A DNA stretch of 64,000 bases from Piper betle. Its lineage: Eukaryota; Streptophyta; Magnoliopsida; Piperales; Piperaceae. Below are positions 51,401 to 61,489 of this stretch, piece by piece; positions within the stretch are counted from its first letter, which is position 1; every line of letters starts with the position of its first letter. Under the pieces are notes generated by a model. It searched no databases, was not told the DNA's origin, and saw only the letters and a program-made list of their open reading frames with translations. The stretch lies in the NCBI GenBank assembly GCA_033002965.1, contig JAURVB010003394.1, positions 62,001 to 126,000 on the forward strand, read 5' to 3'. The translations under genes were made by a program, and so were the position numbers.

Positions 51401-54400
51401 GTTATGGTTAATGTTGGTATTATGGTGTGATGGTCATGTCGGATTTGATGCATCATTTAGTTAGCGGGCGTTAGTATTTAGTTTTGATGTGTAGGTACGA
51501 AGTAGGAGCTCGCCGCCTAGGCGCGATGACACGTTGGAGCTTCTACCAGGTCCGTTTAGGACTCGTCTTGTTTTACTCTTTTCTATTGTATGTTTGATTT
51601 ATTGTCTGCAGGACGGGTTAAGTGGCGTTTTATCGGATCCCACTTAACTCGGGCCATTTAATCGAACATTTTCCGGATTAATAACCCCTCGAGGATGAGA
51701 TCCCTCGAGGTTGATTTCGAAAACAAGATCCACCAAAAGTTGCCTTCGGGCCTATTATGTAACTCCCTACCCAAGCCTATATATATAGTAGTTTTCGTGT
51801 TTCTGTGAGACGAGAGATGGAGAAATCGACTGCACGTACCATGCAGAGGATGCCGTGACAGTCAAAGCGGGCTCTGGATTAGTGCCAGCGGACTGTTCCA
51901 TTCCCGAGGGATCCTGACAACTCCGCGTTTGAGTTCCTCACACCCGGAGAACGTGGAGGTTTACGGGTACTGTTTAGTACAGCGCATGTCCGGACTTGTG
52001 GTTCAAAGGGTACTAAAGGCGACTGCCTGAGAGTACTCGGCCTTCGTGCTCAAGGCCAGGAGAAATATGGAGGTAAGGAGAGGGCTTAGGATAAAGTTTC
52101 ACGAGAAGTACTGAAAAAGAAGTGCTGAGAGTAGCACAGTACCAGCAGCAGTAAGTTCGGGATGCTACCGGGTCTGCAGCCCAGTGGCTCCTCAGTAGTG
52201 CCCTTCAGAGTGTTCTTGAGGAAGTATATGGTTTTCGCTCATATGAGAGTTTGCTCTCATAGCCAGTTTGTTATAGTTATTTTCTTTTCGGACCAGTAAC
52301 GCTTGTTACTGACGTTTTTCCTATATATATGTAGGTGATAAGCACGAGATGGATGGGCCGGCCAGGACGGAGGAGCAATAAGGTCTTCTGCACACACACA
52401 TTGGGTGATTGAATATTTAATGTTTTTTTTATGATATTATTTTATGAACATGCTATGAGTAAATGGTTGAGGCATAACAATGAGATGAAATGAAATGATC
52501 AGAGTAGCGCAGCAAAAGTATGATGGGTTGAAACCCAAGCTTCAGCATGAGTGTATAGTAGATTAGATTCTGTGTGAATGAAATTGTTTGATACTTGGTT
52601 ATATATATTTTTATATGTATATTTGACAGGGTGGCCCCTAATTGTATTTTTAGGGGAAATTCTGTCCGTCGTATTTCAAAACTTTTATTAATTTTTATCG
52701 GGATGGTTTTGGTGTGTACTCTGACTTGCATGTCATTCATGTAGTACCATGTTAGGTTTGTGTATTCATCCATGCATTGCGAGTTGTATCTTCATCTTAA
52801 GACGCCGAGATTGGATCCGCATGAGTTAGGTTCGGGTTAGCCGACTTAACCGGGGCCTGTAACATGCCGGTTCGGTTCACGAGTGTGGACCGGATTTGGG
52901 GTATCACACAATCACGGCTACAGTAAAAAAAAAACCTCATGAACGCTGAATAACTTCAAGCCAACAACCTCACTAACAAGATCTTAGTAATCTATCGAGA
53001 TGCTCCTACGTCATAAGCATGAAGAAAACAAGCCTAAAGTACACCATATAGCTTAAAAATTATAGAATTCTGGGAACCTTTCTCAAGAATTAAATATAAG
53101 AAAGACAACTTCTCATGCTCAATTTCAAGAGTTTGCTTCCATGACAATTACATTATAGAACTAATCAGCATGCTAGAAGCTACTAACATGGCTAAAGATT
53201 ATTAATAAGATGAAAAAACGAAGAAAGTGATACCAAAGCATCGCATGGAACTAGATTATGATTTTCTGAAACACTAACCAAACAAAATAGTCTTCAGCCT
53301 CATAAAAATCCTTCTTTTCATCTTCGTCTTCAATAATTTCTTCTTGACTGTCGCTGCAAATTAATGCTTCTCCACCTGTCTGATCATAATGTATCCTCCT
53401 TCATCCAACAACAGACTGATCCTCGATCATTCTTTGGTTCCTATATAATACATAAAAATAAAAAATAGTAGTAGTCAATTGATTCCAGAGAAGGGCGTCC
53501 TGCAAACAAAATTGCCACTTTCAGCATGCCATTGCATCACTATGCACTAGTATAACAGTTTAAATGATCAATCAAAAAATCAAAACTCACCCCAGCATAG
53601 CTCAGGGAAGATTCTGATGATGGTGAACAAGATAATGTATGTTGATCAGAAATTGACACACGCACACGCACACACACACATACACACACACACATAAAAA
53701 CAAAAAACCAACCCATTAAAGCATAGACATTAGTCAATGCCAAGCTTAAAAGTATGACGAGCTTCTATGAAGAACCATATTAGTACCCTGTTTCTAGCTA
53801 AAAGACAAAAGATGAAATTCACACTTCTTCTCCTTCTCTTCCACCTGATTTCAAAAAGAGGTTGGGGACATGGATCCTCATAAAGGATCCCTATCAATCT
53901 GAATAGCAATATTTTGAGTGCCAGATGCCCTTCTTTAAGTCAACCTTCTTATTAATCCAAACTTGGGATCAGCAAACAAGCATTCGCAGAAATTAACATT
54001 CCAATTATCCTCAAATTTACTACTTAACTCTAAACTTTTTAAAAGCATCAATATTGGTCTTTTTAACATCGAAAAGAAGGTATTTTTCAGATATATGTAC
54101 AGGCAGACATAGTAAATATACGACTGAGAAAACACGATAGCAAAGGACAACATGAATGCCACTTAGTTTTTTTGTATTGCAGTCATACCTGTCTAAAAAT
54201 ATCCAGGTGGTGTAAGGAGGCAGTTTCTGTACTTCTGGAAGCTTGATAGGACGAACAGAATTTTTGCACCATAATTGATGCCTAGAAGAACTGCAGAAGA
54301 AGACGGCAAACTATCTTCATGAATGTTAGTTTTATCCTTTTCTCCGTTCACCACACCAAAACGCTTAAGAGCACACATGAAACATGAAATGCTTATTCAC

Positions 54401-55409
54401 CTCCATTTTTTTCTGCAACATGAAATGAAAATGAAATAAACCAAAATGCTTATTCCTGAAAAATTCTTAAAGATCACACATAAACAAATTTTGCCTTTTT
54501 TTAAAAAAATCCTGATTGAAACTTTGAACCTCAGATGTAAGACACTATAAGATATCTAATCTTCTAAAGGCCAACTTAAAAATGGATTGCCCTGTACCAT
54601 TCGTAAAGACATCCAATTAGACAACCAGGTCAAAAAGCTACCAAGTGGCACTCGGCCCAGGACGCTCAAAAAGTAAAGTAACTGGTAAAAAGTGGGTGAA
54701 AGTTTACCAATTACCAAGTCACCATCACTGAAATTTCTTCGTTGACGAAGAATTCGTGATGAAATGGCAAGCACAAACTCAATAAGCTTGCATGACAAGC
54801 AGAAAACAATTTCCAGACAACAAAATTAGGCCACTGAATATTAAACACACATAGCACACCATCAGCTATAAGATAAGTATACCACGGACAGGAAGACAAG
54901 CTACATTTTCAGATACATATAACATAAACAAAAATGAAGCACGTAAAAGAGAGCCACCCTTTGAGTAAACCAACCTTGATAGTTACAGACCAATTAGCAG
55001 CAACTTCTCTTTGAGGGCCTCGACCAGATCAACAACAACCCCGGGACGTCGATCGACATCTTGGGCACCTTCTTCCTACACGCAAGAGTTAAGAAAAATC
55101 ATGCTTGGTTCATATACTCACCATCATTGAAAAGCCAAATGCAAAATGCCCGCATTGTCACCCAAAATGAACCCCCAACGCAAACAGGGAGGCATCAAAA
55201 TTGTTCATACATTATACCACCTTCCTAAACCCAACTACGAATCCTTCCACGTAACGAAGAAAAGCCTACGTCTGTATCCGAAACGAACAACGCAACAACG
55301 AAGATCAAGAAGAGGCCGGAACCCATCAAATCTTGATCAAATTCTACCACAAATCAAACAAATGCGAAGAAGCTCGAAAAATAATAAATATGAGAATGGG
55401 GATTACCAT
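42494..55409 (-). CDS. CLF: CURLY LEAF (CLF)-type H3K27 methyltransferase, PRC2 subunit; carries several lesions
   Basis: E(z) homologue that trimethylates H3K27. Minus-strand exons: 55409-55407, 55075-54975, 54786-54715, 54363-54189, 53440-53279, 49913-49829, 49655-49521, 49445-49398, 49322-49248, 49147-48453, 47855-47699, 47608-47388, 44191-44060, 43512-43422, 43269-43222, 43071-42943, 42855-42778, 42708-42494; about 874 residues when missing bases are allowed for. Landmarks are [36 protein letters not shown]-like [20 protein letters not shown] cysteines (exons 12-13) and SET ([50 protein letters not shown]). [11 protein letters not shown] favours CLF over SWN. Lesions: one base short in exon 2 (near 55,005), exon 4 (54261-54265) and exon 18 (42588-42592); TGA for Arg at 53403-53401 and 44100-44098; exon 16 acceptor reads TG, not AG; EYTGE is EYTRE. 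Introns 5 and 12 hold a solo LTR and a MITE. It may be a pseudogene. Confidence 0.88.
43133..43177 (-). repeat. Duplicated remnant of CLF exon 15
   Basis: On the minus strand this reads [11 protein letters not shown], beside the real exon 15 (43269-43222), which reads [11 protein letters not shown]. Over 30 bases the two differ at about five positions. The remnant lies in intron 15 and is followed by GCAGAT, so it lacks a GT donor. It looks like a local duplication of a mini-exon. Confidence 0.5.
44740..45020. repeat. SINE-like repeat pair in CLF intron 12
   Basis: TGGGATTCGAACCCATGA at about 44,916 is, on the minus strand, a Pol III B-box-like GGTTCGAATCC. About 45 bases further out lies an A-box-like GACAAGTGGTTAA. 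No cloverleaf can be folded, so it is not a tRNA gene. A shared phrase (ATTAAGAAAGGAAACCACTTA, one base variant) occurs at about 44,790 and 44,985, suggesting two copies. Boundaries are uncertain. Confidence 0.4.
46225..46445. repeat. Possible LTR fragment in CLF intron 12
   Basis: Phrases CTCTATTTAAAGGCTCACAA, ATAAGCCCACTTGGGGGTTA and CATCTAACAGCAT parallel those at 6,240-6,440 in DRM3 intron 5. It directly abuts the MITE at 46,455. No own target duplication was found. Confidence 0.35.
46455..47174. mobile_element. MULE-type MITE (720 bp) in CLF intron 12
   Basis: The ends are inverted repeats of about 45 bp: left GAACAAACATCACTAAGCCC, and the right end reverse-complemented GAGCAAACATCAATTAGCCC, both continuing into GTCAATT(C/T)ATCACTTA. 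A near-perfect 9-bp duplication flanks it: TTAATCAAA (46,446-46,454) and TTAATAAAA (47,175-47,183). Nine bases is the usual Mutator TSD length. The interior is AT-rich and noncoding. A C11 run lies at about 46,565. Confidence 0.72.
49972..52908. mobile_element. Solo LTR (2,937 bp) in CLF intron 5
   Basis: Begins TGTAAAACCCACGATTCGAG and ends TTTGGGGTATCACA, flanked by a perfect 5-bp duplication CAATC (49,967-49,971 and 52,909-52,913). It is an inverted, closely similar copy of 32,756-35,723. It starts 58 bp from CLF exon 6 and 370 bp from exon 5. Inside are a GC- and CpG-rich block (50,450-51,140), a TATATATA motif near 51,780 and no gag-pol coding. The long GC-rich open frames at 50,378-50,854 are not credible genes. 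Confidence 0.88.
53655..53697. repeat. (CA)n microsatellite in CLF intron 4
   Basis: An interrupted CACACA run beginning with two CACACG units. Confidence 0.85.
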
Positions 55410-55660
55410 GATGTGGTCGTCAATGCAGCTGCGGTATAGATGAAGGCGCTGCTCGTTCGTCGTCCCCCTTCCCCTCCTCCCCCTCGATTAGCGAGAGAGG
55501 AGGAGCAGTGGTCGGGAGCTTGGGGGGAGGACAGAAAGCGCCGAAATTTGAAAATTTTAGGGCTTCGTTTCGCGCTTTTTACGGGAAAACAGCCTAGGTT
55601 GGCCCCCACAATTTTAGGTTCGGTGGGCCGCCTCAAATCATTAGGAGTGGGTCCCGTATC
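55410..55660 (-). promoter_or_regulatory. CLF 5' leader and core promoter
   Basis: GC-richer DNA directly upstream of the CLF start codon. The leader and ATG form one exon that ends at the ATG itself (ATG followed by GTAATC). A GA-rich block at 55,485-55,540 (pyrimidine-rich in the sense strand) is typical of plant leaders. The transcription start is not fixed. Confidence 0.4.
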
Positions 55661-56594
55661 CAATAATTTGGAACAGTCGACCCCGGCCCAGCCAAGCTCC
55701 GCTTACGGGTGGGTCCAAGAGACCAGAACTTCAAGATACTACGAGTAAACAATAAATAATAAGAAAATATAAAATCGCCGAAAAGTATAGGAATCTAATA
55801 AAACAAAAAAATTAAATTAAATTATTGTAGTTTATTTTCAGGCTTAATTAAAGTCTCATATAAGATTTAAGACTTAATAAATTTTAAAATGATGCTTATA
55901 ACCCATCTCATAGTACTCACCACCTAAACCAAATCAGGCGCCGAGGCTAAGTCGAGGACACTACAAATAATATCTCATATAATATGCTCGTAATATTCCA
56001 CCGTATTCAACTTCACCATCCTCGATGCCCATTCTAGGTGGCTCTCATTCTAAACGACTTTCAGTCCAGTCCTGCATGCTTTTCTTAAGCCACAAATTAA
56101 TTTACTTGTCTTATTTTCACATCCTCGAAGATTAAGTTTTTTAATATATATATATATATATATATTTACTTGTCTTTTTTGAGAAATAATATTCTCCATT
56201 TAATTGAATTAATATACCGCTTACTTGATAGGAGAAACAAATTTGAATTGATTGAGAATATCTAATATGATCGTTTTCACTCAAATATAATGTGAGTTTG
56301 ATTCGGATTTGGTATTCGTTAAATTTTGATGATTTAATGCAGGCAATTAGAAAAAGTCTTTGGATTTGTATTAGATATATAAAAGATGGTCATATCCCTG
56401 CCAGCTTTTTAGCTAAATAGAAATAATAGTATTTATCGGCAAATCCATTTGAGCTTCACTGGAGTCAAATCCAACTCATTTATATTTTACGTAAGTCAAG
56501 CTTATTTTAGTTTGGGTCAAGCTTAAACTTAATTTGTGTGATAAAATGATGTTTTTTAAATACAATCATTATAATTTTATATTTTAAATCCAAT

Positions 56595-59500
56595 TATAAC
56601 ACCTCAAATCCAGCTCAATTAGAATTATTACGATTAGGTCGAATAACGTCTAAGTCAATTACTTTGAAAGGCTAGAATAAGAAACTGACCGAAGTAACCC
56701 TCTTAACATCTCGAGAAATAAAGACACAGCTAACACACAACATGAAAGGATTAACCTAATAAGAAGTCATCTGCAATAACATGACATGAAAACACTCAAC
56801 ATGCAATAAGAATAAAAATATAAATGAATAAAACACAAGAATAAATATATCAAAATAATAACTGCCAGAACGGAAGTCTTAATGTCTCACTGAGAGACCT
56901 AATATCATGTCTAATTTGCTCGATATAAAAGCTGGTGAGGGCATACATCTCAATGCATCAAATAAATATACATGAACATGCATCAACCCAGACAAAAACA
57001 CGAAAGAAAACAACGTCACGCCGAGCATAAGTGTGTGTAGCAATTATCTGTCTTTTCACTAAAGCCGGCCTAATACATAGGAACATGAAACCTAAATATA
57101 TAAAAAGAAAAACATTAGTAATAAGTGTCATTAGTCTGAAAAATAACTAGTACAAACTGATAAGTGAAATCTGACTTTCAAGATGTAGGAAAACCAATAA
57201 AATGTCCATGTGAACACTCAAAGGGCATCTACTAAAGAGTCATCAAAGCTGCAGATAATACAACATCCCTAACTAAATTGGTGTTGTGGCCACTCTCAGC
57301 AATATCAAATACTGATATCACTCTCAGGAAAAAACACATATCTTAAACCTTCTTCATACATCCGTATAACTTATGGCCCAAAGCATAAAAGTCGAGTACT
57401 CTTAGACAGTTGTCTTCAGTACTTTCTAATACTACAAATCTAAATATGAGTTATACACAATAGTACTTGCCTACTCAACACTTTTTCGAATGCAAAGAAG
57501 CTCAAGGCGTAGAGATGTCATGATCTCAAGAATAGAACAGCATGTTGCAACTTACATATGCACTTGGCTCACGGTAAATGCTAAGTTAAGTTCACTAACT
57601 TTCAGCTCACTGAAAACTTGATAAAAACTATATATAGGGATAGGAATAGGATCATATAAGTACTCTCAAAGGCAACATGCGGTAAAACTGAGTTCGAAAA
57701 CAACATAAGGGATTTCATTCTCAAAGGTTATTAATCATAAAAATAAAATACGTCTAAACGGCTCGAGCTAAGTGAGGTCTGACAAAATATCCACTTAATA
57801 CGTCCTACAATTTAGAAATCAAACCACGATAAACTAGAGCAACAAAGCCGAGAAGAGTCCTAATTGGACTGAGGTCCAAGATCTAAATGTGATGACACAT
57901 CTACAGCGAGCTCAAACTCTGGAACCTACATCAGAACTCACTGCTAAGTAAAAGACTAACAATTTTATATGATGTATGGTCATGGTGTATGCTCGCATCA
58001 ACAATAATAACAACTCAAACAATTGGCAATGCAAAACAAATCCACAAATAAACATTTGACACGTAAATCTAAGAGTAGACAAGTATTAAATAAATAAACA
58101 AATGAAAACAAGGTAAATAAGTAAGAGAACAATAAATAAAATAATATGTATAAGAGTAAACATCAAGGAAAATAATAAATAATAAAAAACAAGTTAAACG
58201 CTCATGTAAATAAATAAATAAACAAATAATGAATAAAAAATTAATAGACAAATAATAAATAAATAAATAACTAAACTCATGAATATATAGATGAATAATA
58301 AATACGTTAAAATAAGTAAAATACTATTCATGAATAACAATGATAACATAAACAACACTAAATAAATAATTGATAAATAAATAAATAACTAAATAATTGA
58401 ATGGATATATAAACAAATAGATAACTAAACAAATAATTAATTAATAACAATTAATCGCAAATAATAATAATATTATCATCAAATATATGAATATGTAATC
58501 AAACATAAATAAATCATAACATATGTTCGAGCAAATTAACAATTGAGTAAATACAAAATAATAAGCAAATAAATAAATAACCAATAAACATGAATAAAAA
58601 AATGGTAATAAGTAAATACAACATAAATATTAATAAATAACTATACAAGCATGCACCATACATGATAAATATATAAATAAGAAGAAATAAATAATAATGA
58701 ATAAATAAATAAATAAATAAATAATAACATTCATACCACTAAAATATACCAAATAATGTGAACATATATCTAAACTTATGTATGATTTTTGAATTACTAG
58801 AAACGGTTGAAAAATACACTAAAACAACTGGGAAATGGTTGAAAAAGCAACCGAGTCAACTAGGCTGAGTTGGATAGAGTCATGCCGAGTCAACTCGATC
58901 CAAGTCAAGCTACTGGATGGGTTGGGCTGGACTCGGTGGACATAGACACAGATACGGGTTGGCAAATGCCGTGTGGGCAACAAACAGGCATGTGGATGCG
59001 ACACATGCAAACGAGTACAACGGGCTCCACAATAGAAAAACCACGTAAGTGGCAGCGGTGGTGGAAATCCTACGAACATAATGTTGTCGCCAACGACAAT
59101 TGCCATGGCACCGTTGCTATTGGAGGGTCTAGGCCGATAGTTCATTGTGAGGTAGTTACGGTAGTATTGATCCAGTGGCTAGAGATTCACCGACAACGAG
59201 CCAAAGTGGCGGCGGCATTAGGGTAGAAAAACCTTTATAATCGTTGGAGAAATTCCTAGAAAATGGGAGAGGAAGTTAGGGCTTACGTGAACAGCTTTGA
59301 TCTTGCTATGTGATTCGATCTAAATGCCTGGCACCGCGTAGACCTAGTGTGGTATACCTACGAACGGAAATCAAGACAAGAAAACTAAATAGTCCTCAAA
59401 ACCGTATACTCAAACGGGGAAGATTTTAAATTCAAATCAAACTAGGTCTATAAAGGCAATTCGATAATTCAAAATCCCTAAGATATATTCATAAGATATA

Positions 59501-59796
59501 CTATAGAAAAATCCAAACAAATACTATACATTATAACGACATAAATCTAGCCTTAAAACCTTGAGCTAATATAAATAAGAACCTATATATTTTGAGTATA
59601 CACTAATAACCCAAACTCTCATGTAACATAATCAAAACTATTATTTGAATATTAAGCATATTTAACCTTCATAACAAACTCATATGGTTATTTGGGCTTC
59701 ATATTTATAATCTTAAAATTAAACCGACCTAAAATTGACCTGAACCGAATAAGGCAACAAATGGGTAACATTTGAACCCGAAGCTACGGTTTTGCA
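56595..59796. mobile_element. Diverged solo LTR (3,202 bp) of the same family
   Basis: Begins TATAACACCTCAAATCCAG and ends ACGGTTTTGCA, flanked by CCAAT (56,590-56,594) and CCCAT (59,797-59,801), a 5-bp duplication with one mismatch. It runs colinear with 32,756-35,723: GTCGAGTACTCTTAGACAG, TATATAGGGATAGGAATAGG, GTTATTAATCATAAAAATA, CCACTTAATACGTCC and GTGATGACACATCT all have counterparts in order. CpG content is far lower and an AAAT-rich expansion (58,080-58,740) enlarges it. It appears much older than the other copies and lies between the divergent CLF and FPP genes. Confidence 0.75.
58080..58740. repeat. AAATA/AAAT-rich simple repeat within the old LTR
   Basis: Long irregular runs of AAATAAATAAATA with interspersed AACA and AATG units. 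It corresponds to a short AT-rich part of the intact LTR. Confidence 0.75.
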
Positions 59797-59801
59797 CCCA
59801 T

Positions 59802-61489
59802 GATATCTTAAATTGTTACAATGTTTCACATACAATTAAATAATTACAATTATACACAAAACGCTGTATTCTTGTTTAAATAAAGGAAGTTGTTATAAAG
59901 TCTTCCATCTCTACCTACAGTTTGATAAAAAAAATTGCATGGATATATTTAAATTTTATTTTTTATTTTTAATATTTACCTTTAAACTAACCATGCATAT
60001 TAAACTCATATTTTCGTAATTCGAGTAGAATTTTGTACACTTCACTTTGCAAAGAGCACGAGGACAAGCGTCCCTATAAAAAAATTAATACTTAATTACA
60101 TTGTTTATAATTCCTTTATCATACAGCTAGTGTGGTAAGCCCGTTCAACGCACCATCATAATTTTACCGGGAAAAAGATGGATGGAAGGCCGCCATCGCC
60201 GTCACCAAAGCTAGCAACAGCTCAACTCCCGCGCTTTCCTCACTTTACCGTCTCCGCCACCGACACTCTTCTTCTCTTTCTCTATCATAATTTATATATT
60301 ATTATATCTCTTACAATCATCTATTTAAATATTTGGACTATAGAGAGATACTGTCACGGTTTCTTGTCATCGTGCTGCCATCTGTTCGCTTTCCTTTCTT
60401 TCTTTACACAAAATATTATATTAACAAGCTCCTTACTGCTTTAATTTTCTCCTCCACTTGTTCTTCTCTTTCTGTAACACATTATTACAATGCTTTTTAT
60501 CCATAGTTCTGCCTATGTCAAGCCTCGACTCAGACCATGATTCCCGTGTTTTCCTGGTCTGTTGCATGGGTTTTTTGTCCAACTTTGTGTCCTTAGTGTG
60601 CTGTTGGTTGAAAATGCTCCTCTGCTTGTTGGTCTAGTACTTGTGGTGGAGTTTCTTACAGTGAGTTTTGTGAGGTGGGTTTCTAGTGGATGTCGGTTAC
60701 TGAAGTGGGTCAGTCTGAGGGTGTGCAATTGGTCGATAAAATGAGATTGTCGATCTAAATAGTGCCTTTTGTCACACATTTTGGTCATCCATTTTGATCA
60801 TATAGGTTGCTCTATGTTTGGCGATCATTCTGTTGATGATACTTGCTGGAAGATAAACATTGCAATAAGTTATTTGAAGTCTGAAACCTGGAGAAAGTAC
60901 AGGTTACTGGTTTTGAAGTTTTTGAGTTATTTGGCATTCTCCCAACAATTTAATAGGTACTTGTGGGTTTTCTTTATCCACTTCATTTATTTATGCTCTC
61001 TTGCTCTGCCAATTCTAATGTGATTTTTCTCTGATCGCTCGCTATAACATTTGGGATTTTTTTCGTGTTTGGTGACATACAGTGATGTCTTATTCGTTTT
61101 GCGTTATTTTATCGTTATGTATTCACTGCGTTTCAAATTTCTGTGTTCTGCTCTGCTATGCGAAGTTTTGCGTTCAATTTGTAATGTTGAAGTTAGGGTG
61201 GTAGTTAAGATTTCTAGGCAACGCAAAAAAAGTAATCATGTTATAGCATTTTGAGGAGGAAGTAAAAGAAAATCATCTTTTGATATTTCGTATGGAAAAC
61301 TTGGGCGATTTCTTGTGAGCTTAGTATATGTAGTTCTTACTCTCCCTTCCAATCCCTGAATCGAGGACTATGATTTGAATATTCAACTTGTCTTCACAGG
61401 AAAGCAATCACTTTCTCAGCGATTGCTCATTTCTAAAATCTTCTATTGAAGTCTGTTACATAATGAACTGTCGGCAGATTCTCTAAATT
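59802..61489 (+). promoter_or_regulatory. Promoter and 5' leader region of the filament-like plant protein gene
   Basis: AT-rich to about 60,170, then pyrimidine-rich sequence typical of a leader. The site TTGTCTTCACAG at about 61,388-61,399 looks like the acceptor of a leader intron just upstream of the ATG at 61,490. Short frames beginning at 60,178 and 60,562 resemble nothing known. Confidence 0.4.

Noticed and set aside
60178..60444. Open frame of 88 codons starting MDGRPPSPSPK
   Set aside because: No recognisable domain; lies in the presumed leader region of the FPP gene and becomes hydrophobic low-complexity sequence.
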